Below are positions 1 to 8,689 of a stretch of 12,263 nt of DNA, in pieces. Each line of letters begins with the position of its first letter. Within the stretch, counting starts at the first letter, position 1. The notes below the pieces were generated by a model. That model was not told where the DNA came from. It ran no database searches and saw only the letters and a program-made list of their open reading frames with translations. Location of the stretch: the NCBI GenBank assembly GCA_018262395.1, contig JAGSYM010000010.1:1-12263 (forward strand), written 5' to 3'. The translations under genes and the position numbers were made by a program. Origin of the DNA: Nitrospirota bacterium (lineage in GTDB: Bacteria > Nitrospirota > Thermodesulfovibrionia > Thermodesulfovibrionales > SM23-35).

Positions 1-849
1 ACTGTATGTAAGCCGGTTTCCGCTTACCGGTGACCCTGTTTCAAGTTTGAACGGCCCGATACCGTGATAAAGCGAAGGGTATTTCTCTGAAAATTCATAG
101 CCCCTCCCCTTTTTTGTTATAACATGGAGCAGCACTGGTAATGACTCCTTTTTGACACTCTTGAGAGTTCGTATCAATAGTTCGATGTCATGTCCATCAA
201 TAGGTCCTACATAATTGAACCCCAGTTCTTCGAAGATAATCCCGGGCAAAAAGATTCTTCTGATCATTCCTTCGGTCTTCTGTGCTATTTTTGACGCTTT
301 GCCTCCCAGTTTGGGTATGCTCTCAAGACGTGCCTTTTGTCTCTTTCTTGATCTTCTGATACAAATCACCTGTCAGTATCCTGTTAAGATACGCAGGGAG
401 TGCCCCGACATTCCTGGAGATAGACATTTCATTGTCATTCAGAACAACAATAAGATCCTTCTTGAGATGACCTGCGTTGTTTAATCCTTCAAAAGCAAGC
501 CCACCTGTCATTGCTCCATCACCTATAACGGCGATGACCTTAAACTGTTCTCCGTTCTTATCCCGACCTTCCAGAATTCCGAGTGCTGCCGATATCGATG
601 TGGAGCTATGACCGGTTCCGTAAGGATCGTGCTCGCTTTCATTTCTCTTGGGGAAACCGGAAAGACCCCGATATTTTCTGATACTCGAGAATCGTCCGAA
701 TCGATCACACCGAGATTCGACGCCAGATGTCCTCCATTCAGGGAGACACGTTCGATTATCGTTTTTTTTATCTCCCGTGCAAGCCTTCTCAATTCCCTCA
801 CCGAGAGTTTTTTGATATCTGACGGCGATGCGATGTCTTCGAGATGCAT
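1..849 (-). pseudogene. dxs: 1-deoxy-D-xylulose-5-phosphate synthase, disrupted and partial at the window edge
   Basis: Dxs condenses pyruvate and glyceraldehyde-3-phosphate with thiamine diphosphate in the first step of the MEP isoprenoid pathway. Three pieces in different frames give one Dxs protein. Piece one (849 to about 703) has the N terminus with [12 protein letters not shown]. Piece two (about 694 to 335) has the [22 protein letters not shown] and thiamine-binding GDGAMTGG motifs. Piece three (about 338 to 1) has VGPIDGHD. At 689-703 the usual 30-35 residues between LGV and the FSSIRKY-like stretch, including the conserved GHQ-Y motif, are absent and the frame shifts. The sequence CGATTC occurs twice at this junction. 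At 333-338 one extra base in an A4G2 run shifts frame again. The ATG at 849 follows AGGAG and abuts the ispA stop, so the pair was an operon. It is either a real pseudogene or contains assembly errors; dxs is normally essential unless a second copy exists. The 3' end lies outside the window. Confidence 0.88.
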
Positions 850-1778
850 CAATTTCTCCTCTTCACAAGATAGTGTGCAATCTCTCTCAACGGTTCGGCC
901 TCTGAGGAAAACGCTGACAAGGCGAGCAGAGCCTCTGTCCGGTATTCATCCGCTTTTTGTCTGGCCACTTCAATCCCATAGAGAGACGGATAGGTCAACT
1001 TATTTTTTCTGCTGTCTGAGCCGACAGGCTTCCCGAGTTCTACAGCCGTACCTTCCACATTCAGTATATCATCAACAATCTGAAAGGCAAGTCCGATATT
1101 TTCTCCGTAGCGCGACAATGCGCATAATTTCTTTTTCCCACTGTTCGCAAGAATGGGACCGATTCGCACAGAAGCTCCTATGAGGGCCGCTGTTTTATGA
1201 AGATGGATGAATTTGAGCGTCTCTCTGTTTGGTTCTGAATTTTCAGCGAGAATATCCTGTGCCTGTCCTCCAACCATGCCTTGGGGGCCTGCAGCAAGAG
1301 CAACATCTCTCAGTGCTTTCAGGAGAGAAGATTGACGGATCTTTTTACCTGTTAACCCTTTCTGCTCCCCGTCGCCAAAGGTGGACAAGGGGCGATTTGA
1401 ATTCGTCATCATAAGAAAAGCCTCTGTCAGGAGTGCGTCACCTGCAAGGATAGCCATTGCCTCACCGAAAACCCTGTGATTTGTCGGGTTACCACGTCTT
1501 AAGTCATCGTTGTCCATTGCAGGCAGGTCATCGTGGATTAGTGAATAGGTATGGATAAGCTCAAGGGCTGCAGCCTGAGGCAAAATCGCCTTTGCTTCTC
1601 CGCCACATGCTTCGTACGAGGCGAGGGCAAGAATCGGCCTGATTCTCTTGCCGCCGGATAATAGGGAATAATGCATTGACTCATGAAGCACAACCGGTAA
1701 TGATGGTATCTCAAAATACGCTTTCAGGTATGAGTCGATAAAACCGCGTTTCTCTTCAAGGTATGCTTGTATGTCCAT
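849..1778 (-). CDS. ispA: Farnesyl/geranylgeranyl diphosphate synthase (polyprenyl synthetase family)
   Basis: This cytosolic all-alpha prenyltransferase condenses IPP with allylic diphosphates to make C15 or C20 diphosphates, the precursors of quinones and undecaprenyl phosphate. The 309 residues show GGKRIRP (42-48), the first Asp-rich motif DDLPAMD (83-89) followed by DDLRRG, GQAQD (171-175) and the second Asp-rich region DDILN (236-240). The last position of that second motif is Asn, where IspA proteins usually have Asp. Residues about 127-150 form an extra loop ([12 protein letters not shown]) compared with the usual short linker, which explains a length slightly above the typical 290-300. 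The ATG at 1778 has only a weak ribosome binding site. dxs starts right at the stop codon, and this pairing supports a role in MEP-derived isoprenoid synthesis. Chain length (C15 or C20) cannot be decided here. Confidence 0.93.
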   Translation of the reverse strand: MDIQAYLEEKRGFIDSYLKAYFEIPSLPVVLHESMHYSLLSGGKRIRPILALASYEACGGEAKAILPQAAALELIHTYSLIHDDLPAMDNDDLRRGNPTNHRVFGEAMAILAGDALLTEAFLMMTNSNRPLSTFGDGEQKGLTGKKIRQSSLLKALRDVALAAGPQGMVGGQAQDILAENSEPNRETLKFIHLHKTAALIGASVRIGPILANSGKKKLCALSRYGENIGLAFQIVDDILNVEGTAVELGKPVGSDSRKNKLTYPSLYGIEVARQKADEYRTEALLALSAFSSEAEPLREIAHYLVKRRN

Positions 1779-1828
1779 AAGCTTTACAGTAATACTGAGA
1801 TTAAAACTTTATTCTTATACCAATCTCC

Positions 1829-1916
1829 TGTCATTTTGGCTTGACCGGAATCTTTCTTAAAACACCCCTTTTGACTCATGAGAAATGACAACGATTCCCG
1901 ACAAGCGGAAATGACA
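1829..1916. repeat. Dispersed palindromic repeat, copy 1 (ispA-guaA spacer)
   Basis: An 88-bp imperfect inverted repeat. The left arm reads TGTCATTTTGGCTTGACCGG followed by AATC. The right arm, read on the minus strand, is TGTCATTTCCGCTTGTCGGG followed by AATC. A further GAAATGACA sits inside at about 1882-1890. The arms match the copies at 7108, 7950 and 11441. It fills most of the 167-bp gap between ispA and guaA, and no gene was found in that gap. Confidence 0.8.
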
Positions 1917-1945
1917 ATTACAGGGATAGAGTTAGCTATGGATTT

Positions 1946-3484
1946 TCATTCCCATTCTATGGTGCTTGGTGGTTTCGAACTGATATCGTAAACCACTCTG
2001 TTCACACCCCTCACCTCATTGATAATTCTGTTCGAAATTCTTCCCATCACCTCGTAGGGTATTCGTGCCCAGTCAGCAGTCATTCCGTCCAGACTGTTTA
2101 CTGCCCTCACAGCGATTACATTCTCATACGTCCTCTCATCACCCATAACACCAACACTCTTGACCGGCAGAAGCACTGCAAAAGCCTGCCAGATTTTTGT
2201 ATACAGTCCGGCATTCTTTATCTCCTCCAGAACGATCGAATCAGCCTTTCGCAATATGTCGCATCTCTCCTGTGTAACCTCACCGATTATGCGTATAGCA
2301 AGACCGGGGCCCGGGAAGGGGTGTCGATTTATGATTTCTTCAGGTATCTGCAGGTCTTTTCCGAGAATACGAACTTCGTCCTTGAATAATTCCCTCAGAG
2401 GTTCGATGAGCTTCAATTTCATCCTGTGCAGAAGTCCGCCAACATTATGGTGGCTCTTGATGGTTGCCGACGGTCCCTTAAAGGATACGCTTTCGATCAC
2501 GTCGGGGTAAAGAGTACCCTGTGCGAGAAATTCAACCCCCTGTATTTTTTTTGCTTCCTCTTCAAATACACGGATGAATTCGTTTCCGATAATCTTTCTT
2601 TTTTTCTCAGGGTCAGTGACACCCTTCAGTTTTTTTAGGAATCTTTCCGAGGCATCGACGCAATCTATGTTCATAAGAAAGTGCTTCCTCAGAGTCTCTT
2701 CGACCTTTTTCGCCTCACCCGCCCTGAGCACTCCATTGTCGACAAAAATACAGGTAAGCTTCCTGCCTATGGCTTTATGCACCAATACAGCAGTTACGGT
2801 TGAATCAACTCCGCCGCTGATCCCGCAAACAACGTTTGCATTTCCCGTTCTCTCCTGTATCTCTCTTGTTGCCGTATCGATAAAGGATTTCATGGTCCAT
2901 TCAGGTTTGCAGCCGCAAATACCAATGACAAAGTTCCTCAGGATATTCTTTCCTTGCGGAGTATGCACTACCTCGGGATGAAACTGCAGGGCATAAAATC
3001 TCTTACTCTTGCTGGCCATAGCGGCAACAGGAGAATTCTCGGTATGAGCTATTGGTTGAAAGGAAACAGGGTTACGCTCAATCCGGTCGCCGTGACTCAT
3101 CCAGACAATAGTCTTTTTGGGGATACCCTGAAATATATCCGCTCCGTAATCGATGACAAGTTCCGCCTGGCCGTATTCCCTCTTCTGAGCCTTTGCAACC
3201 TTTCCGCCAAGGCAATGAGCCATAAGCTGCATGCCGTAACAGACACCTAAAACAGGGATATTGAGTTCAAAGACTGAGAGATCGGGAATCGGTGCGCCTT
3301 GATCATAAATACTTGATGGACCACCCGATAGAATTATCCCCTTTGGACGGAAATTTCTTATCCTCCAGAGAGGCGCATTATAGGGATATATTTCAGAATA
3401 GACTCTGTTTTCTCTGACTCGCCGTGCGATGAGCTGTGTATACTGCGAGCCAAAATCGAGAACTAAAATCTTGTCTTCATGCAT
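1946..3484 (-). CDS. guaA: GMP synthase (glutamine-hydrolysing)
   Basis: GuaA aminates XMP to GMP using ATP and ammonia released from glutamine. The 512-residue length is normal. The N-terminal class I glutamine amidotransferase domain has the nucleophile Cys82 in GVCYGMQ and the His169/Glu171 pair in FHPEV. The ATP pyrophosphatase domain starts near residue 200 and carries the P-loop SGGVDS (223-228), followed by the SHHNVGGL segment. The C-terminal dimerisation domain contains [15 protein letters not shown] and ends in the family-typical IEWE. The ATG at 3484 has no strong Shine-Dalgarno sequence, but the homology begins immediately ([14 protein letters not shown]). It lies 85 bp downstream of guaB on the same strand, so the two probably share a transcript for IMP to GMP. 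Confidence 0.98.
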   Translation of the reverse strand: MHEDKILVLDFGSQYTQLIARRVRENRVYSEIYPYNAPLWRIRNFRPKGIILSGGPSSIYDQGAPIPDLSVFELNIPVLGVCYGMQLMAHCLGGKVAKAQKREYGQAELVIDYGADIFQGIPKKTIVWMSHGDRIERNPVSFQPIAHTENSPVAAMASKSKRFYALQFHPEVVHTPQGKNILRNFVIGICGCKPEWTMKSFIDTATREIQERTGNANVVCGISGGVDSTVTAVLVHKAIGRKLTCIFVDNGVLRAGEAKKVEETLRKHFLMNIDCVDASERFLKKLKGVTDPEKKRKIIGNEFIRVFEEEAKKIQGVEFLAQGTLYPDVIESVSFKGPSATIKSHHNVGGLLHRMKLKLIEPLRELFKDEVRILGKDLQIPEEIINRHPFPGPGLAIRIIGEVTQERCDILRKADSIVLEEIKNAGLYTKIWQAFAVLLPVKSVGVMGDERTYENVIAVRAVNSLDGMTADWARIPYEVMGRISNRIINEVRGVNRVVYDISSKPPSTIEWE

Positions 3485-3517
3485 GATTTATGTGGTAGTG
3501 CATTGAATGGTTTTTTT

Positions 3518-3569
3518 GCTGTATGCTTCTTGCTCTCTGCTGTCTACTTCCTACTACCTACTGTATTAT
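3518..3569. repeat. Low-complexity degenerate short repeat between guaB and guaA
   Basis: The spacer consists of loosely repeating CTACTNCC and CTNCTG-like units (for example CTACTTCCTACTACCTACTG). On the minus (transcribed) strand it is a purine-rich GTAGNAAG-type tract. It resembles a decayed tandem repeat. No function is apparent. Confidence 0.4.
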
Positions 3570-5030
3570 CTACCATTCCGGCCTGTAATTGGGAGCTTCT
3601 CTCGTGATAATCACATCATGTACGTGGCTTTCTCTCAACCCGGCACTGGTAATCCTTATCAGCCGCGCATTCTTTCTCAGGGCATCGAGGTTTATGCAAC
3701 CACAGTATCCCATTCCCGAACGTAACCCTCCGATCAGTTGATGAACACTATGGGCGAGTGGGCCTTTATGTGGTACCCTCCCCTCGACTCCCTCAGGAAC
3801 AAGCTTGGAGGATTGCACACCCGCCTGCAAATACCGATCCCTGGAACCTTGTTCCATAGCCCCTATGGAACCCATACCCCTGTAAACTTTGTAGCTACGT
3901 CCCTGGAAGAGAACAATGTCACCAGGCGATTCATCGGTACCGGCAAAAAGACTTCCGATCATCACCGAATGTGCTCCTACCGCCAGTGCCTTTGTGATGT
4001 CTCCGGAGTATTTTATCCCGCCGTCAGCAATGACAGGGACAGCAGATTTCTTCGCTATGTCATAACAGCTCTTGATCGCCGTAATCTGCGGCACACCCGC
4101 GCCTGCAACTATCCTTGTGGTACAAATCGATCCCGGTCCTATACCAACCTTTATTCCATCTGCTCCTGCCCTGATAAGATCAATTGCAGCCTCAGGAGTT
4201 GCAATATTCCCAGCTATCACATCTACATTGAAATTCTTTTTAACCGTTTTCAGGGTATCGATCACCCGTATCGTATGTCCGTGTGCAGTATCTATAACAA
4301 TAACATCAACCCCTGCCTTTATCAGCATTTCGGACCTTTGGAGTGCATCCTCACCCGTACCAATGGCAGCTCCCACACAGAGACGCCCCAGGGAATCCTT
4401 GCATGCATTCGGATATTTTTTCCTCTTTTCAATATCCTTTATCGTAATTAATCCCTTGAGGACATTGTTCTTATCCACTATCGGAAGTTTCTCGATCTTA
4501 TACTTATGCAGAATCCTCTGGGCCTTGTCGAGATCTGTCCCTTCTGAACCAGTTATGAGTTTTTCTTTCGTCATCACGACGGAGACCTTTTTATTGAACT
4601 GGGTTTCAAAACGCAGATCGCGGTTCGTGATTATCCCGATGAGTTTTCCTTTTTCTGTCACAGGCACTCCGGATATCCGGTATTTTTCCATCAAAGCTAA
4701 TGCCTCAGCAATTGGTGCATCAGGGGGGATGGTGATCGGATCGAGAATCATTCCGCTTTCAGATTTTTTAACCCTGTCAACCTCGGTTTTCTGTCTTTCT
4801 GGACTCATAGCCCTGTGGATGATACCTATCCCACCTTCCCGTGCCATCGCTATTGCAAGCTCTGATTCACTGACGGTATCCATAGCCGCACTTACGATCG
4901 GGATGTTGATTCTGATGTTTTTCGTAAGCATCGTACTGACATCAACTTCCTTTGGAAGGACATCTGACTTCGCAGGCATCAGAAGAACGTCATCGAATGT
5001 TAATCCTATTTGCAGATTATCATCAAGCAT
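3570..5030 (-). CDS. guaB: Inosine-5'-monophosphate dehydrogenase
   Basis: GuaB oxidises IMP to XMP with NAD+, the committed step of guanine nucleotide synthesis. From the ATG at 5030 it has 486 residues, the usual length. The TIM barrel starts with [10 protein letters not shown], is interrupted by two CBS domains (about residues 91-205) and resumes with [12 protein letters not shown]. The catalytic loop [11 protein letters not shown] places the thioimidate-forming cysteine at residue 303. The mobile flap has SRDRY (about 396-400), and GMGYCGC is near the C terminus. A TTG 12 bases upstream is also in frame, but it lies in the GAGGG ribosome binding site of the ATG, so I prefer the ATG. It is first in a guaB-guaA unit and is divergent from lepA. 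Confidence 0.97.
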   Translation of the reverse strand: MLDDNLQIGLTFDDVLLMPAKSDVLPKEVDVSTMLTKNIRINIPIVSAAMDTVSESELAIAMAREGGIGIIHRAMSPERQKTEVDRVKKSESGMILDPITIPPDAPIAEALALMEKYRISGVPVTEKGKLIGIITNRDLRFETQFNKKVSVVMTKEKLITGSEGTDLDKAQRILHKYKIEKLPIVDKNNVLKGLITIKDIEKRKKYPNACKDSLGRLCVGAAIGTGEDALQRSEMLIKAGVDVIVIDTAHGHTIRVIDTLKTVKKNFNVDVIAGNIATPEAAIDLIRAGADGIKVGIGPGSICTTRIVAGAGVPQITAIKSCYDIAKKSAVPVIADGGIKYSGDITKALAVGAHSVMIGSLFAGTDESPGDIVLFQGRSYKVYRGMGSIGAMEQGSRDRYLQAGVQSSKLVPEGVEGRVPHKGPLAHSVHQLIGGLRSGMGYCGCINLDALRKNARLIRITSAGLRESHVHDVIITREAPNYRPEW

Positions 5031-5053
5031 GTATACCCTCAAAAATTATCGTC

Positions 5054-5083
5054 ATTGTAACATGATGAGGCTTTATGTGGCAA
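5054..5083 (-). promoter_or_regulatory. Probable sigma70-type promoter of guaBA
   Basis: On the minus strand, TTGCCA (-35, 5 of 6 consensus bases) and TACAAT (-10, 5 of 6) are separated by 18 bases. Transcription would start about 17 bases before the guaB ATG, leaving room for the GAGGG ribosome binding site. Prediction is by pattern only. Confidence 0.55.
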
Positions 5084-5272
5084 TATTGCGCATTATTAAG
5101 CTGCTCTATTCACTTCACACCAAAGGCTTGTCGAACCATGGATGATCCGGTCCCTCCAAAAAAATGTCGAGCAAGCAAGCGGATCGTGACAATCATATCA
5201 ACAGATTTAATTGTGGATACCGTGGAATAGAACAATCCTTATTCTGTTTTATGATAAAATAAAGGTTCTTTA

Positions 5273-7060
5273 ATGATGAAGAATATCCGTAACTTTTCAA
5301 TCATAGCCCATATTGACCACGGAAAGTCGACACTCGCTGACAGGCTTCTCGAATACACAGGCGCCCTCAGCGAACGGGAGATGACCGCTCAGGTGCTAGA
5401 CTCAATGGATCTCGAAAAAGAACGTGGTATTACCATAAAAGCCCATTCGGTGAGGCTCTCATACTCGGCAGATGACGGGACGGACTATATCCTTAATCTT
5501 ATCGACACTCCCGGGCACGTGGATTTCTCCTATGAGGTTTCACGAAGCCTTGTTTCATGCGAAGGCGCGCTCCTTGTTGTCGACGCATCTCAGGGCGTTG
5601 AGGCACAAACCCTTGCTAATGCGTACCATGCTCTGGAGCATGGCCTCGAGATAGTCCCCGTCATCAACAAGATTGACCTTCCTTCCGCAGATCCCGAGAA
5701 AACCAAGGGTCAGATAGAGGATACGATCGGCATTGACTGTTCGGATGCAATCTTCGCAAGCGCTAAAGAAGGCATCGGCACGAAAGAAATCCTCGATGCC
5801 ATCATAGAAAAGATTCCGTCTCCGAAAGGAGATGAAGAGAAACCGCTGAAAGCCTTATTGTTTGACTCATGGTTTGATAACTTTCAGGGTGTCATTGTCC
5901 TCGTGAGAGTTTTTGATGGGAGAGTCCGTTCCGGAACCCATATTCAGCTCATGGCTACCGGGACTGTATTTGAAGTCTCCCATGTCGGCATTTTTTCACC
6001 CAAGATGCAACCCGTTCGTGAGCTTTCCGCCGGCGAAGTCGGGTATATCATTGCGGGAATTAAGCGGGTTACAGATACAAAAATTGGCGATACAATAACC
6101 GATGCCGACAATCCTACTCTGGAACCATGCCCTGGGTATAAGGATATAAAACCACTGGTCTTCTGCGGTCTCTATCCCACCCAGTCACATCAGTATGAAA
6201 ATCTCAGGGATGCTCTGAACAAGCTCAGACTGAACGATTCGTCCTTCATCTATGAGCCGGAGACTTCGCTGGCGCTCGGATTCGGCTTCAGGTGCGGTTT
6301 TCTCGGCCTTCTTCATATGGAGATTATTAAGGAAAGACTTGAGCGTGAATTTGACCTTTCCCTCCTGAGCACTGCACCGACGGTTGTTTACAGGGTCACA
6401 CAGCCAAATCAGGACATCTTGTATATCGAAAACCCGGCATTGTTGCCTGAACGGTATGAGATGATAGAAGAGCCGTTTGTCCTCGTAACAATTCTTATGC
6501 CGGCTGATTTTATCGGTCCGATCCTTGATCTCTGCCAGGAGAAAAGAGGTATCCAGAAAAGTTTTGCATACGTCGGCAAAGACAGGATAAAGGTTGAATA
6601 CGAGCTCCCGTTAAATGAGATCCTGTGGGATTTCTACGATCGTTTAAAATCACTTTCAAAAGGCTATGCATCAATGGACTATGAGTTCATTGGATACCGG
6701 GAATCGAATCTTGTGAAGCTGCATATTCTTCTGAACGGAGAGGTTGTTGACGCCCTCTCGTTGATTGTCCACAAAGATAAGGCATATTACAAAGGCCGGG
6801 AACTCACAGAAAAACTGAGAGAGATTATTCCGAGACAGATGTTTGAGGTTGTCATACAGGCTTCAATAGGAAACAAGATTATCGCGAGGGAAAGCATACG
6901 TGCGCTCAGAAAAGACGTCATTGCCAAATGCTACGGCGGGGATATAACCCGAAAAAGAAAATTGCTCGAAAAGCAGAAGGAAGGCAAGAGGCGAATGAAG
7001 CAATTCGGCAAGGTTGAGCTGCCACAGGAGGCATTCCTGGCAGTGCTGAAAGTGAAATAG
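5273..7060 (+). CDS. lepA: Translation elongation factor 4 (ribosomal back-translocase GTPase)
   Basis: LepA/EF4 is a ribosome-binding GTPase related to EF-G. The 595 residues match the family length of about 600. G1 is AHIDHGKST (12-20), G2 lies in RGITIKA (51-57), G3 is DTPGH (79-83) and G4 is NKID (132-135). The C-terminal LepA-specific domain carries [16 protein letters not shown] and [15 protein letters not shown], which separates it from EF-G and TypA. Two adjacent ATGs (5273 and 5276) are possible starts, with a modest AAAGG upstream. A TATGAT sits at 5250 in the divergent spacer, but no good -35 is spaced from it. hemW lies 180 bp downstream, a pairing seen in other bacteria. Confidence 0.98.
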   Translation: MMKNIRNFSIIAHIDHGKSTLADRLLEYTGALSEREMTAQVLDSMDLEKERGITIKAHSVRLSYSADDGTDYILNLIDTPGHVDFSYEVSRSLVSCEGALLVVDASQGVEAQTLANAYHALEHGLEIVPVINKIDLPSADPEKTKGQIEDTIGIDCSDAIFASAKEGIGTKEILDAIIEKIPSPKGDEEKPLKALLFDSWFDNFQGVIVLVRVFDGRVRSGTHIQLMATGTVFEVSHVGIFSPKMQPVRELSAGEVGYIIAGIKRVTDTKIGDTITDADNPTLEPCPGYKDIKPLVFCGLYPTQSHQYENLRDALNKLRLNDSSFIYEPETSLALGFGFRCGFLGLLHMEIIKERLEREFDLSLLSTAPTVVYRVTQPNQDILYIENPALLPERYEMIEEPFVLVTILMPADFIGPILDLCQEKRGIQKSFAYVGKDRIKVEYELPLNEILWDFYDRLKSLSKGYASMDYEFIGYRESNLVKLHILLNGEVVDALSLIVHKDKAYYKGRELTEKLREIIPRQMFEVVIQASIGNKIIARESIRALRKDVIAKCYGGDITRKRKLLEKQKEGKRRMKQFGKVELPQEAFLAVLKVK

Positions 7061-7073
7061 CATAGTAATAGTA

Positions 7074-7102
7074 GGGTTCAAGGATTCAGGGGTCCAAGGA
7101 TT
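7074..7102. repeat. GGGTTCAAGGATT-type direct repeat, part of an inverted pair with 7256-7291
   Basis: Two adjacent 15-base units, GGGTTCAAGGATTCA and GGGGTCCAAGGATTA, follow the lepA stop. The same units appear in the opposite orientation at 7256-7291, where the minus strand reads GGGGTCAAGGATTCGAGGG. The two tracts flank the palindromic repeat at 7108-7186. Confidence 0.65.
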
Positions 7103-7107
7103 ATAGG

Positions 7108-7186
7108 TGTCATTCCCGCAACCCCGCACTTGTTGCGGGGGCGTCGGGAATCCTTCAGGAAAGATTCCGGACAAGCCGGAATGACA
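7108..7186. repeat. Dispersed palindromic repeat, copy 2 (lepA-hemW spacer)
   Basis: A 79-bp element bounded by TGTCATTCC and GGAATGACA, a perfect 9-bp terminal inverted repeat. Inside, CCCCGCA (7122-7128) pairs with TGCGGGG (7134-7140) around CTTGT, a strong hairpin. GATTCCGGACAAGCCGG forms the right arm. The GC-rich hairpin may end lepA transcription, but no U-tract follows, so it is better called a repeat than an intrinsic terminator. Confidence 0.85.
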
Positions 7187-7240
7187 GGAATTTAAAATTG
7201 TGGTAGAGACTATGGGGTGTATCTTGAATAAATTGATTCA

Positions 7241-8608
7241 ATGAAAAATCATCATCCCCTTGAACCCTGGAACCCTCGAATCCTTGACCCCTTTTTAAAG
7301 GTTGCTTCCCTTTACATCCATATCCCTTTCTGCGTAAAAAAATGCGCTTACTGCGACTTTTTTTCCGTGCCCTACGATGAATCATCAGCGCTCGCCTATA
7401 CTGATGCACTCTGCAAGGAACTCTATCTCAAAAGTGATTCTGCAGCCGAGTTGAAAACGGTTTATATCGGCGGCGGCACCCCTTCCCTCCTCCCTGATGC
7501 ATGTTTCAGACAGCTCTTCACATGCCTGGGAAATAATTTTCAGATATCTCACGCAGCAGAAATTACCGTTGAAGCAAATCCCGGCACACTTAATCAATCA
7601 AAAACAAACCTCCTTCTTTCGCTTGGTGTGAACAGGATGAGTTTAGGCGTGCAATCATTCAATGATGAGGAACTCAGGGTCCTGGGAAGGATACATAATG
7701 CAGATGATGCATTACGTTCACTTGGGATCTTAAGAAACTTAGGTCTGCGCAATTATTCGTTCGATCTCATGTACGGCATCCCCGGTCAGTCCACAAATTC
7801 ATGGCATGAGACGATTGCAAAAGCAGTTGATTGTTCACCAACGCATATCTCAGCGTATGAACTTACTCTTGAAGAAGGGACACCCTTGCATACATTAATC
7901 ACATCGCAGACGGATGAGCAAGGCAATTATAGAGTTGACAAGGGTCAACCTTGTCATTCCGGCATGTCCGGAATCTTTCCTCAAAAAAATGGATTCTTTT
8001 CTCGGCAGGGTACCGTTGGCAACCATCCAAACGGAAATGACACTGAAAAAACAACCGAGGACCTATCCTCCAACAAATATATCCTTAATGACCTTCCACT
8101 AAAATTGCTTCATGAAGATCTTATCCTCGAGATGTATAACCATACAATCGATTATCTTCAAACATGCGGCTATGAACAGTACGAGATATCAAATTTTGCG
8201 CGACTTGGTTTTCAGTGCCTTCACAATATGAACTATTGGTACAGAGGCAGCTATATCGGAGCGGGTGCAGGAGCACACTCTTTTGTTAACGGGACACGGT
8301 CGAATAACATAAGAAATATTGCCGGTTATATGGAATCTTTGAACAGCGGCCTCATACCAGAAACAGGTTTATCCAAAAGTTCGCCTGAAGAGGCCTTGAA
8401 AGAATTTCTCTTTCTCGGCCTGAGAAAAACAAATGGTATTAATATCGATAAAGCAGAGCACCTTGGAATGGATATCATCAGAGCAGGAAAAGACCTTCTT
8501 GAAGAAGGCTTCCTAAAAATATGGGGTGATTCTCTCAGACTCACGAGAAAAGGCATCGTACTATCAAATTCAGTCATTGTCAGATTATTCGAAAACTTAA
8601 ATCTATAA
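7241..8608 (+). CDS. hemW: Radical SAM heme chaperone HemW-like protein with an internal repeat-derived insertion
   Basis: HemW proteins bind a 4Fe-4S cluster, SAM and haem and are thought to deliver haem to acceptor proteins; they were long misannotated as HemN coproporphyrinogen oxidases. The radical SAM motif CVKKCAYC puts the cluster ligands at Cys31, Cys35 and Cys38. YIGGGTPSLL lies at 75-84. YEQYEISNFARLG and HNMNYW mark the HemW family. The 455 residues exceed the usual 370-400 for two visible reasons. Residues 1-20 (HPLEPWNPRILDP) are translated from a GGGTTCAAGG-type repeat, whereas family homology begins at about residue 24 (LYIHIPFC). Residues 237-267 are an in-frame palindromic repeat (7950-8042) between the SAYELTLEEGTP and LHEDLILEMY segments. 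No closer in-frame ATG, GTG or TTG exists, and the ATG at 7241 has a poor ribosome binding site, so the true start is uncertain. Confidence 0.93.
   Translation: MKNHHPLEPWNPRILDPFLKVASLYIHIPFCVKKCAYCDFFSVPYDESSALAYTDALCKELYLKSDSAAELKTVYIGGGTPSLLPDACFRQLFTCLGNNFQISHAAEITVEANPGTLNQSKTNLLLSLGVNRMSLGVQSFNDEELRVLGRIHNADDALRSLGILRNLGLRNYSFDLMYGIPGQSTNSWHETIAKAVDCSPTHISAYELTLEEGTPLHTLITSQTDEQGNYRVDKGQPCHSGMSGIFPQKNGFFSRQGTVGNHPNGNDTEKTTEDLSSNKYILNDLPLKLLHEDLILEMYNHTIDYLQTCGYEQYEISNFARLGFQCLHNMNYWYRGSYIGAGAGAHSFVNGTRSNNIRNIAGYMESLNSGLIPETGLSKSSPEEALKEFLFLGLRKTNGINIDKAEHLGMDIIRAGKDLLEEGFLKIWGDSLRLTRKGIVLSNSVIVRLFENLNL
7256..7291. repeat. Inverted partner of the GGGTTCAAGGATT repeat, overlapping the hemW 5' end
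   Basis: CCTTGAACCCTGGAACCCTC and the following GAATCCTTGACCCC are the reverse complement of the 7074-7102 tract with some changes. It lies within the annotated start of hemW and would encode about residues 6-17. Confidence 0.6.
7950..8042. repeat. Dispersed palindromic repeat, copy 3, inside hemW
   Basis: The left end CTTGTCATTCCGGCATGTCC then GGAATCTTTCC matches the copies at 1829, 7108 and 11441. ATTCCGG and CCGGAAT form a perfect 7-bp hairpin around CATGT. The right end GGAAATGACA matches copy 1. The span is 93 bp, exactly 31 codons, and contains no stop in the hemW frame. It therefore reads through as extra protein between conserved blocks. Confidence 0.8.
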
Positions 8609-8640
8609 ACAAAAATGAGGTTATGATATGCCGCCATCTG

Positions 8641-8669
8641 TTGACAAAGCATCGCTGTTCACATAATAT
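8641..8669 (+). promoter_or_regulatory. Candidate promoter of the CBS-DUF47-pit operon
   Basis: A perfect -35 TTGACA (8641-8646) is followed after 17 bases by TAATAT (8664-8669); the overlapping CATAAT at 8662 is an alternative -10. The leader to the ATG at 8690 would be very short and just includes the ribosome binding site, a reason for caution. Confidence 0.45.
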
Positions 8670-8676
8670 CTCAGCT

Positions 8677-8684
8677 AAGGAGGT
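8677..8684 (+). promoter_or_regulatory. Strong Shine-Dalgarno sequence of the CBS-domain gene
   Basis: AAGGAGGT lies 5 bases before the ATG at 8690 and fixes that start. The selenoprotein-like gene at 11605 has a similar GAGGTGAAGC leader. Confidence 0.8.
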
Positions 8685-8689
8685 GAAGC

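Noticed and set aside
608..1183. A 191-codon plus-strand reading frame
   Set aside because: Antisense to dxs and ispA, which are supported by clear family motifs.
1330..1410. A repeat insertion in ispA like the one in hemW
   Set aside because: The extra loop has none of the TGTCATTCC ends or palindromes of the repeat family.
2574..2981. A 135-codon plus-strand reading frame
   Set aside because: Antisense shadow of guaA.
3738..4451. A 237-codon plus-strand reading frame
   Set aside because: Also antisense to guaB, no ribosome binding site and no recognisable domain.
4072..5145. A 357-codon plus-strand reading frame
   Set aside because: Antisense to guaB, whose protein is unmistakable; the translated product is low in recognisable motifs and has a mirrored composition.
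5228..5255. lepA promoter with TATGAT at 5250-5255
   Set aside because: The nearest -35 at correct spacing (TAGAAC) matches only half the consensus, and the start site would fall in the ribosome binding site.
7122..7140. Intrinsic terminator of lepA
   Set aside because: The CCCCGCA/TGCGGGG hairpin is strong but has no T-tract on either side and is part of the dispersed repeat.
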